Shown piece by piece: positions 23,111 through 31,587 of a stretch of DNA of 39,605 bases. Origin of the DNA: an uncultured Alcaligenaceae bacterium (GTDB lineage: Bacteria > Pseudomonadota > Gammaproteobacteria > Burkholderiales > Burkholderiaceae_B); NCBI GenBank assembly GCA_937952975.1, contig CALFXX010000039.1:1-39605 (forward strand), written 5' to 3'. Numbering within the stretch: the stretch's first letter is position 1; each line of letters opens with the position of its first letter. The position numbers and the translations under genes are program-made. The notes beneath the pieces are model-generated. The model ran no database searches. It saw nothing but the letters and a program-made list of their open reading frames with translations, and had not been told where the DNA came from.

Positions 23111-24132
23111 TTGACGCGCTGTCGGCTTCGTTAGGTTTAGACGCGGGTAACCCAGCGTTCTGGATGCCTTTGCTCATGATGGCGTTGCTCTTTATTTTGA
23201 TTGTTGGTGCGGCCTTGTTTGATGGTTTTGACATTGGCGTTGGTGTCTTGGTGCTGTTAGCACCTAAACAGTCACGCTCTCAGCTGATGGTGGTGTTAAG
23301 CCCTCTGCGCGATGCCAACGGGTTTTGGTGGCTCTTGGCCCTGGGGTTGTTCTTGACAGCGTTTCCGATGGCTTGGGGTGTGGTCTTGGGTGCCCTGTAC
23401 GTGCCGATGTCTTTGACAATGATGGGGGTCATGCTGCGAAGTGTGGCCTTTGAGTTTCGCATCCGGGCGGCGAGTGATAAGCGCGATCGCTGGATCGCCC
23501 TGTTCTGGCTGGGCTCGGTCTTAACGGCACTGGGCCACGGCGCGTTAATTGCGCAGCTGGTCATCGGCGCCAAGCTAGAGGTGCCGGATGTATGGTTTAC
23601 CGGCTTCATTGCAGTCTGTGCGGTGGCGGGCTACGGCTTGTTGGGTGCTTGCTGGCTGGTGATGCGCCTGCAGGGGGCATTGCAGCTTTTTGCGGCACAC
23701 TGGGCGCGCCACGCGATCCGTTGGGCTGCCGCGGGTATGGTGGCGGTGTCAATTGCACTTGGTTTGGCTAATCCAGCCATCTTTTACAAATGGAGTAGCG
23801 CCACAAATCTTGGGATGGCGGCCCCCGTTTGGTTGCTGATGTTGGTGTGCTTTGTAGGGATCGACATGAGCCTGAGTCGAGTCGTGCAGCCACGCTACCA
23901 AAATTTAGTGTGGTTGCCCTTTACCTTGTGTTTGATTTTATTTTGCGCGATGCTCAGCGGCTTAACCTACAGTATGTTTCCGTTCGTCGTACTTGACCAT
24001 CTGACGTTATGGGATGCGGCGGCGGCACAGGGGTCGTTACAACTTGTGCTGGCCGCAACAATTGTGGCCGTACCGATTATGGTGATTTTTAATCTCATGA
24101 CCTATCGTGGGTTGTTTGGGCGCGCACCCTGA
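23107..24132 (+). CDS. Cytochrome bd-type oxidase subunit II (CydB homologue), divergent
   Basis: A 341-residue membrane protein. LFDGFDIGVGVLVLL (38-51) matches the conserved DGFDMGVG of CydB. LRSVAFEFR near 110 and YSMFPFVVLDHLTLWDAAAAQ near the C-terminus match typical CydB blocks. The usual WDGNQVWLI block reads RDANGFWWLL, so the GNxxW residues are altered, in step with the ligand losses in its partner. Start and upstream stop overlap by four bases, so the subunits are coupled. No CydX-like small protein and no cydDC follow. A short tandem repeat begins at its stop codon. Confidence 0.82.
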   Translation: MIDALSASLGLDAGNPAFWMPLLMMALLFILIVGAALFDGFDIGVGVLVLLAPKQSRSQLMVVLSPLRDANGFWWLLALGLFLTAFPMAWGVVLGALYVPMSLTMMGVMLRSVAFEFRIRAASDKRDRWIALFWLGSVLTALGHGALIAQLVIGAKLEVPDVWFTGFIAVCAVAGYGLLGACWLVMRLQGALQLFAAHWARHAIRWAAAGMVAVSIALGLANPAIFYKWSSATNLGMAAPVWLLMLVCFVGIDMSLSRVVQPRYQNLVWLPFTLCLILFCAMLSGLTYSMFPFVVLDHLTLWDAAAAQGSLQLVLAATIVAVPIMVIFNLMTYRGLFGRAP

Positions 24133-24163
24133 GGTGCGATCCCTGAGGTCCGATCCCTAAGGC
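24130..24163. repeat. 14-base tandem repeat at the cydB-like stop codon
   Basis: TGAGGTGCGATCCC at 24130-24143 is followed directly by TGAGGTCCGATCCC at 24144-24157 and a degraded third start TAAGGC. The first copy includes the stop codon. Slippage is the likely origin. It lies in the 77-base gap between two convergent genes and has no terminator shape. Confidence 0.6.
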
Positions 24164-24209
24164 CCGCAACACGTTCAGTCTGTTCGCACACGCGTCTGGC
24201 AGGTCGCGA

Positions 24210-25709
24210 TTAAGGTGCCACCGGTAAACGAAGCTCGACCTTAAGCCCCGCGTGATCTGCAGCCTGGTCAAGAGTCAGTGTGCCACCATGCGCCTGCGCG
24301 ATGGCCTCGGCTAAGGCTAAGCCCAACCCAACGTTACCCGTTCGAGTGCGCGCCTCGTCGAGCCGCACAAAGGGTTGAACCGCCTCGGCACGTCGCTCAG
24401 GCGGAATACCCGGGCCGTGATCGGTGACTGTGAGTACTGCCCAAGTTTCGGTAGTGCTTAAAGAAATCTCGACGGGCGGTGCACCGTGATGCAAGGCATT
24501 ACTAATTAAATTGTCGAGCAGACGCGACAGCGCCGCGCCATCCGCACTAACCATGACCGACGCAGGTGTACCGGCCAGCACGACCTCGTTGTGTGCACCG
24601 CTCCAGTTGGCGACACGTTCAGTGACCCAGTCATTGAGCGCAAACGTCGCAAAATGATAGGTGGCTGGGTCAGAGCCTCGCAGGTACTGAATAAATTGAT
24701 CCACCATCTGCTGCATGTCTTGCAAGTCTTTGCGCATCCCCTCTTTAAAAGAGGTGTCGTCACTCATCTCAATGCGCAACCACATGCGCGAGAGTGGTGC
24801 TTTTAAATCGTGTGGTAACCCGGCAAGCAGGGTGCGACGTGTGGCGTCTGACTGACTGAGCGCTTCGAGCATGGCATTAAAGCGTTCGCCCAAACGTTTG
24901 ATTTCAGCGGGCCCCGCGGGTTCAACCCGTGCGGGTTTTCCGGCAGCCAGGCGATCGGTCGCATCGACCAGACGCGTGATCGGTCGCGTGATGTGCCAGG
25001 AAAACCACGCGGCGAGCAGCAGTAACATCGCAAGCCCGCCTAGCCACCAGATGATGAGTGAGGTCGCTACGGGGGGGTCAATGCGATCGAGCGGGATCAC
25101 CAGCCATTCGCGGTGTCGAGGCAATTCGGTTTCGTTGGGGCGTGTGAGTGAAATATAGACTTCTGGAATCGGGCCGCGTGACAGCGCCACGCGACTGTCG
25201 CCGCTCAAACGGTTGTTCAGACGTCCAATTAATCGTGCCAACCCGCGTCTGACATCATCGCTTGCAAATTCTTCGCGCGGCCAGGGTCTTGCAGGTGCCA
25301 GCATATTGGGCCGTTCATTTGCGATGGGCGCGGCCGAGGATTCATTTGGGGCGCGAGGCGCTTGTCCATCTTTTGCCTGAGGCATGCGCGTGGCGGCCTG
25401 CTCGTTTCTAGCGGCTCTGCGTTGCAGCCGAGCTTCGTTAGGTAACGGCTTAGACCACATGCGCCAATGCCCTTGCGAGGCCTGACGTACGAACTCAGCC
25501 CGCTCGGGTGGCGGCACGTGTTCCATTGAGTACTGCAAGGTACGGATGGTCGTGGCCAGTAAATCGAGTGCGACGGTCTGGGCATGATCACGCTGATAAA
25601 TCGAAACAAGATAGAGGGTCGCAGCCTGACCAGCCAACACCGTGGCCAGCACTAACAGGACCAGCCTAGAGCGGAAAGACTGCGGAAGTAAAAATTTAAG
25701 TGCGTTCAC
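24210..25709 (-). CDS. EnvZ-like sensor histidine kinase
   Basis: A 499-residue membrane kinase: TM1 at about 13-34, a periplasmic part of about 180 residues, TM2 at about 215-237 ending WHITRP, HAMP, and dimerisation helix with the H-box LPHDLKAPLSR (His ~300). The ATPase domain follows, with NLISNALHHG, DHGPGIP and GLGLALAEAIAQAHGG. The periplasmic part contains a low-complexity stretch rich in Ala, Arg and Pro. The GTG at 25709 overlaps the response-regulator stop (GTGA), which is why I chose it; an upstream ATG at 25736 is also open. The signal is unknown. It converges on the cydAB-like genes, 77 bases apart, which may be coincidence. Confidence 0.92.
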   Translation of the reverse strand: MNALKFLLPQSFRSRLVLLVLATVLAGQAATLYLVSIYQRDHAQTVALDLLATTIRTLQYSMEHVPPPERAEFVRQASQGHWRMWSKPLPNEARLQRRAARNEQAATRMPQAKDGQAPRAPNESSAAPIANERPNMLAPARPWPREEFASDDVRRGLARLIGRLNNRLSGDSRVALSRGPIPEVYISLTRPNETELPRHREWLVIPLDRIDPPVATSLIIWWLGGLAMLLLLAAWFSWHITRPITRLVDATDRLAAGKPARVEPAGPAEIKRLGERFNAMLEALSQSDATRRTLLAGLPHDLKAPLSRMWLRIEMSDDTSFKEGMRKDLQDMQQMVDQFIQYLRGSDPATYHFATFALNDWVTERVANWSGAHNEVVLAGTPASVMVSADGAALSRLLDNLISNALHHGAPPVEISLSTTETWAVLTVTDHGPGIPPERRAEAVQPFVRLDEARTRTGNVGLGLALAEAIAQAHGGTLTLDQAADHAGLKVELRLPVAP

Positions 25710-26422
25710 GGCGAGAAACGATAGCCGGTGCCCCATACCGTTTGTATCCAGCGAGGCTGTTTGGGATCGTCTTCAAGGGCGCGGCGCAGACGCAAAATCG
25801 CAATATCGATGGCGCGATCGTTACGCTCGCCCGATTCATCATCGCGCGCGAGCGTGAGCAGTCGTTCGCGTGAGAGTGGTTTGCCGGGATTGCGAATCAG
25901 GGCCTCGAGTAAATTAATTTCACCCCCGGTAAGCTTCACGACCTCGGCGCCGCGCAGTAATTGGCGCATCACGGGATCAAACGTGAAGACGCCAAACTGA
26001 ACCGGCGCATTTTTGGTCAGGGCTGAGGCACCACGCTTGCGGCGCAGCACGGCTTGAATCCGGGCAAGTAATTCGCGCGGATCAAAAGGCTTGCCTACGT
26101 AGTCATCGGCGCCTGCCTCAAGGCCGATAATTCGATCAACCGACTCATCGCGTGCGGTCAACAGAATGACGGGGATATCCTCGCCCTGGGCGCGCAAAGC
26201 ACGGCAGGCTTCGGCCCCGTCACCACCGGGCATCATGCGGTCAAGCACGATCAGTTCGGGCGCAAAACGCAAGATGCGTGCTGCGAGATCAGTCGCGTCG
26301 GGTGCAAGCAAGGTGTCAAAGCCATGCTTGTTCAAATAGTCGGCCAGTAGTTGACGAAGTGCAGGGTCGTCATCGACCACTAAAATTTTGATGCGCGGTT
26401 CAGTGCCAGTTCGAGAGTCCAT
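25706..26422 (-). CDS. OmpR-family response regulator
   Basis: A 238-residue two-domain regulator. The receiver has the acidic pocket VVDDDP, phospho-acceptor Asp61 in IVLDRMMPGGDG, TAR with the conserved Thr and KPFDPREL with the Lys. The C-terminal winged helix reads LTGGEINLLEALIRNPGKPLSRERLL and VWGTGYRF. The kinase gene follows with a four-base overlap. The ATG at 26422 is preferred over a TTG 15 bases upstream. The pair looks like OmpR/EnvZ, but without target promoters I would not call it ompR. It is divergent from recQ. Confidence 0.93.
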   Translation of the reverse strand: MDSRTGTEPRIKILVVDDDPALRQLLADYLNKHGFDTLLAPDATDLAARILRFAPELIVLDRMMPGGDGAEACRALRAQGEDIPVILLTARDESVDRIIGLEAGADDYVGKPFDPRELLARIQAVLRRKRGASALTKNAPVQFGVFTFDPVMRQLLRGAEVVKLTGGEINLLEALIRNPGKPLSRERLLTLARDDESGERNDRAIDIAILRLRRALEDDPKQPRWIQTVWGTGYRFSP

Positions 26423-26528
26423 GGCTAGAGTGTGCAACGTGGCGTGGTTTTGGGCAAGCGACTTGAAATCAATTGAAATGATCTTCTTGCGCCCCGTGCA
26501 GCCCAGATGAATCCCCTACAATACCGGC

Positions 26529-28391
26529 ATGACAACGACGATTGATGCAAAGGCCGAATCTGGCGCCGCCCGAGTGCTGGCAACAGTGTTTGGCTATGAG
26601 TCGTTTCGCGGTGATCAGCAGGCCATTGTCGAGCACGTAATCGGTGGTGGTGATGCCTTGGTCTTGATGCCCACGGGTGGCGGAAAATCTCTTTGTTATC
26701 AGGTGCCTGCGCTTGTTCGTGCGGGGGTCGGAATTGTGATTTCACCCTTGATTGCCTTAATGCAGGATCAAGTGGATGCGCTGACAGAGCTTGGTGTTCG
26801 GGCGGCCTTCTTAAATTCAACCCAAGACTGGCAAGATTCACGCGAAGTTGAGCAAGCTTTTTTAGCGGGCGAGCTTGATCTGTTGTACGTGGCGCCCGAG
26901 CGTTTGCTCACTGATCGCTGCCTGCAATTGCTTTCGCGTGGCAAATTAGCCCTGTTTGCGATTGACGAGGCCCATTGCGTGTCGCAGTGGGGGCACGACT
27001 TCCGGCCTGAATATCTTGGTTTGTCGATGCTACACGAGCGTTGGCCAAACGTACCACGCATCGCACTGACGGCCACCGCCACCGACGTGACCCGCACCGA
27101 AATCGCTGAGCGCCTGGCGCTTGGTGAGGCGCGCCATTTTGTGGCGAGCTTTGATCGCCCCAATATTCGTTATCACATCGTCGAAAAGCAAGAGGTGCGC
27201 AAGCAACTTCTGCAGTTATTGCAGCAAGAGCATGCCGGCGATGCGGGCATTGTCTATTGCTTGTCTCGTAACAAGGTTGACGAGACTGCCGAGTTTTTGT
27301 GCGCGCAGGGCGTTGAGGCCTTACCCTATCACGCTGGGTTGGGGCCGGCGGTGCGTGCCAAAAATCAATCTAGATTTTTGCGCGAAGACGGCATCGTGAT
27401 GGTAGCCACCATTGCATTTGGGATGGGGATCGATAAGCCTGATGTGCGCTTTGTGGCGCATATTGACATGCCAAAGTCGGTCGAAGGCTATTATCAAGAA
27501 ACCGGCAGGGCTGGGCGCGATGGCATGCCAGCGACCGCCTGGCTGGCCTATGGGCTGCAAGATGTGGTGCAACAGCGTCGCATGATTGATGAGTCAAGCG
27601 GGGATGATTCGTTTAGGCGCCGCTTGGGCTCGCAGTTGGATGCCATGCTTGGCTTGTGCGAAACCATTTCGTGCCGCCGCCAAAGGCTTCTGCAATATTT
27701 TGGTCAAACGATGTCGGCTTGCGGCAATTGCGACAATTGTTTGGTGCCCCCCGAGGCCTGGGACGGCACGGTAGCCGCTCAAAAAATGTTGTCCACCATT
27801 TATCGGCTTTGGAAAGAGCGCGGACAACGCTATGGGGCCGGTCACCTGATCGATATTTTGCGTGGCAAGCAAACGCCGCGCGTGCTTGAGCACGGTCACG
27901 GCTCGCTCACGGTGTTTGGGATTGGCCAGGATTTGTCTGAGCAGGCTTGGCGCAGTGTCTTGCGGCAGTTGCTTGCGCACAGTTTGCTGATGGTGGATCA
28001 AGAGGGCTATGGCACGCTCGCGCTGACCGATCAAAGTCGTGCAGTGTTAAAGGGCGAACGCACCTTGCTGTTGCGTCGCGAAGCTGAGCGCACGACTGAG
28101 CGCTCGGGGCGCGCAAGCGCCACACCTCGCAGCAAAGCCCCGCAATCAGATCTGCCGCTGGCTGCGCAGCCTATTTTTGAGGCCTTGCGTACGTGGCGTG
28201 CAGGGATTGCGCGTAGCCACGGTGTGCCGGCTTATGTGATTTTTCACGACGCCAGTTTGCGAGAGATCGCACTGGCTCGACCCGATAGCCTCGAGGCACT
28301 TTCACACGTTAACGGTGTGGGGGCTCGTAAACTCGAGTCGTACGGCGAATCGATTTTGGCGTGTATTGCTGAATTTGAGGACGCGAACTAA
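26529..28391 (+). CDS. recQ: ATP-dependent DNA helicase RecQ
   Basis: A 620-residue 3'-5' helicase of recombination and repair. FGYESFRGDQQAI holds motif 0, MPTGGGKS Walker A (47-54), DEAH at 146-149 followed by CVSQWGHDFRPEY, then GRAGRDGMPA as motif VI. A zinc site (Cys in ISCRRQ and CGNCDNCL), winged helix, and an HRDC domain over the last ~75 residues complete the usual RecQ layout. No ribosome-binding site is clear; TACAAT at 26517-26522, only seven bases before the ATG, would make a leaderless transcript if it is the minus-ten box. Its stop overlaps that of ruvB on the other strand. Confidence 0.96.
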   Translation: MTTTIDAKAESGAARVLATVFGYESFRGDQQAIVEHVIGGGDALVLMPTGGGKSLCYQVPALVRAGVGIVISPLIALMQDQVDALTELGVRAAFLNSTQDWQDSREVEQAFLAGELDLLYVAPERLLTDRCLQLLSRGKLALFAIDEAHCVSQWGHDFRPEYLGLSMLHERWPNVPRIALTATATDVTRTEIAERLALGEARHFVASFDRPNIRYHIVEKQEVRKQLLQLLQQEHAGDAGIVYCLSRNKVDETAEFLCAQGVEALPYHAGLGPAVRAKNQSRFLREDGIVMVATIAFGMGIDKPDVRFVAHIDMPKSVEGYYQETGRAGRDGMPATAWLAYGLQDVVQQRRMIDESSGDDSFRRRLGSQLDAMLGLCETISCRRQRLLQYFGQTMSACGNCDNCLVPPEAWDGTVAAQKMLSTIYRLWKERGQRYGAGHLIDILRGKQTPRVLEHGHGSLTVFGIGQDLSEQAWRSVLRQLLAHSLLMVDQEGYGTLALTDQSRAVLKGERTLLLRREAERTTERSGRASATPRSKAPQSDLPLAAQPIFEALRTWRAGIARSHGVPAYVIFHDASLREIALARPDSLEALSHVNGVGARKLESYGESILACIAEFEDAN

Positions 28392-29455
28392 TCAAACAGC
28401 TTGCCGTCTGCAGCAGCTGTAGTGGGGGGCTTTAAGCCCAGATGACGCCAGGTTGTTTGCGTGGCCATGCGCCCGCGCGAGGTACGTTGTAAATAGCCAT
28501 GCTGAATCAGATACGGTTCGATCACGTCTTCGATGGTGTCGCGCTCTTCGCCGATCGCTGCCGCTAGGCTATCCACCCCAACCGGGCCACCGTCAAATTT
28601 ATGAATGATGGCTTCAAGCAGTTTACGATCCATCAAATCTAAGCCTTGGGGGTCGACTTCAAGCATCGATAAGGCGGCATTGGCCACTGTTGCGTCAATC
28701 GTGCCATTGGCCTTGACCTGCGCGTAGTCGCGCACCCGCCGCAGTAAACGATTGGCGATTCGAGGCGTACCCCGCGCCCGCCGCGCAACCTCAGCGGCGC
28801 CATCCAGAGTGATCGGCACTTGCAGCAAACCAGCACTGCGCGTGGCGATGCGGGTCAGTTCGTCGGGGGTATAAAACTCTAAGCGCGACACGATCCCAAA
28901 GCGATCGCGTAGCGGATTGGTTAGCATCCCGGCGCGTGTGGTGGCGCCCACCAGCGTAAACGGCTGCAAATCGAGTTTGACACTACGCGCCGCCGGGCCC
29001 TCGCCAATCAAAATATCAATTTGAAAGTCTTCAAGCGCAGGGTAAAGGATCTCTTCAACGACTGGTGATAAACGATGGATTTCATCAATAAACAAGACAT
29101 CGTTGCGTTCAAGATTGGTCAGCAAGGCGGCTAAGTCACCGGGGCGTTCAAGGACTGGGCCAGAGGTTTGCCGCAAATTGACGCCCATTTCGTGCGCAAT
29201 GATGTGGGCAAGCGTGGTTTTGCCCAGGCCGGGTGGACCAAACAGCAAGACATGATCGAGCGACTCTTGGCGGTTGCGTGCTGCCGAGATAAAGATCTGT
29301 AATTGCTCACGCACCCGTTGTTGCCCAACGTATTCTTCAAGCGCACGGGGGCGCAAGGCGCGTTCGACGGATTCTTCGTTGGGCGAAGTTGCCTGTGGGG
29401 CCACCAAACGGGTTGGCTCGGCACGAGAATTCAACGAATCGGACTGTATAGCCAT
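28388..29455 (-). CDS. ruvB: Holliday junction branch-migration ATPase RuvB
   Basis: A 355-residue AAA+ motor. It shows the RuvB opening LRPRALEEYVGQ, Walker A GPPGLGKT (73-80), Walker B LFIDEIHRL, sensor ATTRAGMLTNPLRDRFG and the C-terminal winged helix with the signature IEPYLIQHGYLQRTSRGRMAT. The start is placed at ATG 29455 (MAIQSD), since the frame open beyond it shows no family similarity. The usual partner ruvA is not adjacent but about 5.2 kb away, beyond genes on the other strand. It converges with recQ with four shared bases. Confidence 0.96.
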   Translation of the reverse strand: MAIQSDSLNSRAEPTRLVAPQATSPNEESVERALRPRALEEYVGQQRVREQLQIFISAARNRQESLDHVLLFGPPGLGKTTLAHIIAHEMGVNLRQTSGPVLERPGDLAALLTNLERNDVLFIDEIHRLSPVVEEILYPALEDFQIDILIGEGPAARSVKLDLQPFTLVGATTRAGMLTNPLRDRFGIVSRLEFYTPDELTRIATRSAGLLQVPITLDGAAEVARRARGTPRIANRLLRRVRDYAQVKANGTIDATVANAALSMLEVDPQGLDLMDRKLLEAIIHKFDGGPVGVDSLAAAIGEERDTIEDVIEPYLIQHGYLQRTSRGRMATQTTWRHLGLKPPTTAAADGKLFD

Positions 29456-29554
29456 GAAAGTATGATCTTTAGTATCAGAATTGCAGTCGGCGCAAAATTG
29501 CCTAGACAATCGTACACTATCCCTCACGTTGATCCCCTATTTCAGAGAAAAATC

Positions 29555-30526
29555 ATGTCGCTCGTTTTGCCTACTTATGATGACGTTGTTCATGCCGCGG
29601 CCACCCTTGAGGGTGTCGCGCATCGTACCCCCGTGATGACCTCAGAGACGGCCGACCGCCTCACCGGTGCAAAACTGTTCTTTAAGTGCGAAAACCTGCA
29701 GCGGATGGGAGCATTTAAATTTAGAGGTGGCTACAACGCGATTGCGAACCTGTCGCCTGAACAACGCCGCGCTGGGGTCTTGACCTATTCGTCTGGCAAC
29801 CATGCGCAAGCGATTGCGCTGGCCGGCAGATTATTAGGGGTCGCCACGACCATCATCATGCCGCACGATGCACCTGTCGCTAAAAAGGCAGCGACCGAGG
29901 GGTATGGCGCCACAGTGGTGACCTACGATCGTTATAAAGAAGACCGTGAAGATGTGGCACGCGCGCTTCAGCAAAAAACTGGCATGGTCATTATTCCGCC
30001 GTACGATCATCTTCACGTCATCGCAGGCCAGGGTACCGCGGCCAAAGAGTTGCTTGAAGACGTGGGTGAGCTCGATTATTTGCTGGTGTGTTTGGGTGGC
30101 GGCGGTTTGCTGGCGGGTAGTGCCTTGTCAGCCGCTGCGTTGAGCCCCAAGTGTAAGGTGTACGGTGTCGAGCCCGAAGCGGGTAACGATGGTCAGCAAT
30201 CATTGCGTAAAGGTGAGGTCGTGCGCATCGAGCCCCCACGTTCAATCGCCGATGGTGCGTTGACGCTGTACCTGGGCAAGCTGACCTTTGGTGTCATCCA
30301 ACAAAAAGTGACGGATATTTTGACGGTCACTGACCCACAACTCGTTGCCACAATGAAATTTTTTGGCGAGCGGATGAAAATCATCGTTGAACCGACCGGT
30401 TGCTTGGGCGCCGCGGCGGTGATGCATGGGGCCTTAGCTGTACCCCCTGGCGCACGCGTGGGCGTGATCTTGAGTGGTGGTAATGTAGACTTGAAATCCT
30501 ATGCGGGCTTTATCACGCAGGCTTGA
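29555..30526 (+). CDS. PLP-dependent threonine/serine ammonia-lyase (fold type II), possibly hydroxyaspartate-type
   Basis: A 323-residue fold-type-II PLP enzyme. The Schiff-base lysine is Lys55 in MGAFKFRGGYNA, SSGNHAQAIALAG binds the carboxylate, GGGGLLAGS binds the cofactor phosphate, and LSGGN closes the fold. There is no C-terminal ACT regulatory domain, so it is the short catabolic type (TdcB, serine racemase, threo-3-hydroxyaspartate ammonia-lyase), not biosynthetic IlvA. These cannot be told apart safely by eye. ATG 29555 was chosen because family similarity starts at PTYDDVVHAA. It is divergent from ruvB and 17 bases ahead of the next gene. Confidence 0.9.
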   Translation: MSLVLPTYDDVVHAAATLEGVAHRTPVMTSETADRLTGAKLFFKCENLQRMGAFKFRGGYNAIANLSPEQRRAGVLTYSSGNHAQAIALAGRLLGVATTIIMPHDAPVAKKAATEGYGATVVTYDRYKEDREDVARALQQKTGMVIIPPYDHLHVIAGQGTAAKELLEDVGELDYLLVCLGGGGLLAGSALSAAALSPKCKVYGVEPEAGNDGQQSLRKGEVVRIEPPRSIADGALTLYLGKLTFGVIQQKVTDILTVTDPQLVATMKFFGERMKIIVEPTGCLGAAAVMHGALAVPPGARVGVILSGGNVDLKSYAGFITQA

Positions 30527-30543
30527 GTCTCTTTGGGGGTTGT

Positions 30544-31464
30544 ATGCGCATTCTGGCAATTGGCGGGGCAGGGTTTATTGGGCGGCAAGTGGTGGGCCGC
30601 CTGGTGGCGCAAGGGCATGTCGTGCATGTGCCGACCCGTCAGTTTCAGCATGGTCGCGAGCTCTTGGTTCACCCGACCGTGACGGTGATGCAAGCTGATA
30701 TTCATGATGACGCCACGCTTGACCGCTTGGTGGCAGGCTGCGACCTCGTGCTGAACTTTGTTGGTATTTTGCATAGTCGCGAGGGTCAGCCTTATGGCCC
30801 CGATTTTGATCGCGCACATGTGCAATTGCCACGTCGCATCGCTCAGGCGTGCCGCGTTCATCAAGTCAAGCGCTTTATTCATCTGAGCGCCTTGGGTGCA
30901 GATGCAAAGGCGCCTAGCGGTTATTTACGCTCGAAGGCAGCAGGTGAAGAGGCGATCCGCAACGCGTATTCGGGCGCCCAGACGGGTGACTTCACGATCT
31001 TCAGGCCCTCAGTGGTATTTGGCCCTGAAGATAAATTTATGAATATGTTTGCGCAGTTGGCGCGTTTCTTTTTTGTGTTGCCTATTGCTGGCGCTGGCGC
31101 AAAAATGCAGCCGGTGTACGTAGGGGATGTGGCCAGTGCCGTCATGAACGTATTAACCTTGCCTGCGGCAGCCAACCATACCTATGACCTTGCAGGCCCG
31201 CGCGCCTACACACTGGGTGAATTGGTTGAGCTCGCCGCACTCTGGAGCGGTCATCCGCGCGTGGTCCTTGAGTTGCCGATGGCGCTTGGGCGCTTGCAAG
31301 CACGCTTGTTTGAGTGCTTGCCTGGCGAGCCGCTGATGTCGCGCGATAATTTGCTGTCGTTATCGGTTGATAACGTCAGCACCGAACCGATGGCTGCGGT
31401 TTTAAACTTGGTCGCCACACCCCTTGAGTCGGTGGCACCCATTTATTTGAAGCCCGCCACTTAA
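30544..31464 (+). CDS. NAD(P)-binding SDR-like protein, complex I NDUFA9 type
   Basis: A 306-residue extended/atypical SDR with an intact Rossmann motif GGAGFIG at 7-13 and the stretch LSALGADAKAPSGYLRSKAAGEEAIR, with Tyr and Lys in the YLRSKAAGE segment. FRPSVVFGPEDKFMNMFA is characteristic of the NDUFA9-like group found in bacteria and in mitochondrial complex I. Bacterial members may act in respiratory-chain or ubiquinone-related roles, but function is unproven. The ATG at 30544 follows a G-rich sequence; the gap to the ammonia-lyase is 17 bases, so they are probably co-transcribed. Confidence 0.88.
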   Translation: MRILAIGGAGFIGRQVVGRLVAQGHVVHVPTRQFQHGRELLVHPTVTVMQADIHDDATLDRLVAGCDLVLNFVGILHSREGQPYGPDFDRAHVQLPRRIAQACRVHQVKRFIHLSALGADAKAPSGYLRSKAAGEEAIRNAYSGAQTGDFTIFRPSVVFGPEDKFMNMFAQLARFFFVLPIAGAGAKMQPVYVGDVASAVMNVLTLPAAANHTYDLAGPRAYTLGELVELAALWSGHPRVVLELPMALGRLQARLFECLPGEPLMSRDNLLSLSVDNVSTEPMAAVLNLVATPLESVAPIYLKPAT

Positions 31465-31587
31465 ATTAAAAAATTGTCGGGGCTAAGCGCTGCGACCTGT
31501 TTAAAGAGGATTCAGGTCAAGGCAGAGGCAGTTTAAAATTTTTAGCATGACTGTATTTTATTCATAACAATACGAGACAATTCAAAG

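Noticed and set aside
24133..24209. A CydX-like small subunit after the cydB homologue
   Set aside because: No start codon with a hydrophobic short frame is present in the 77-base gap.
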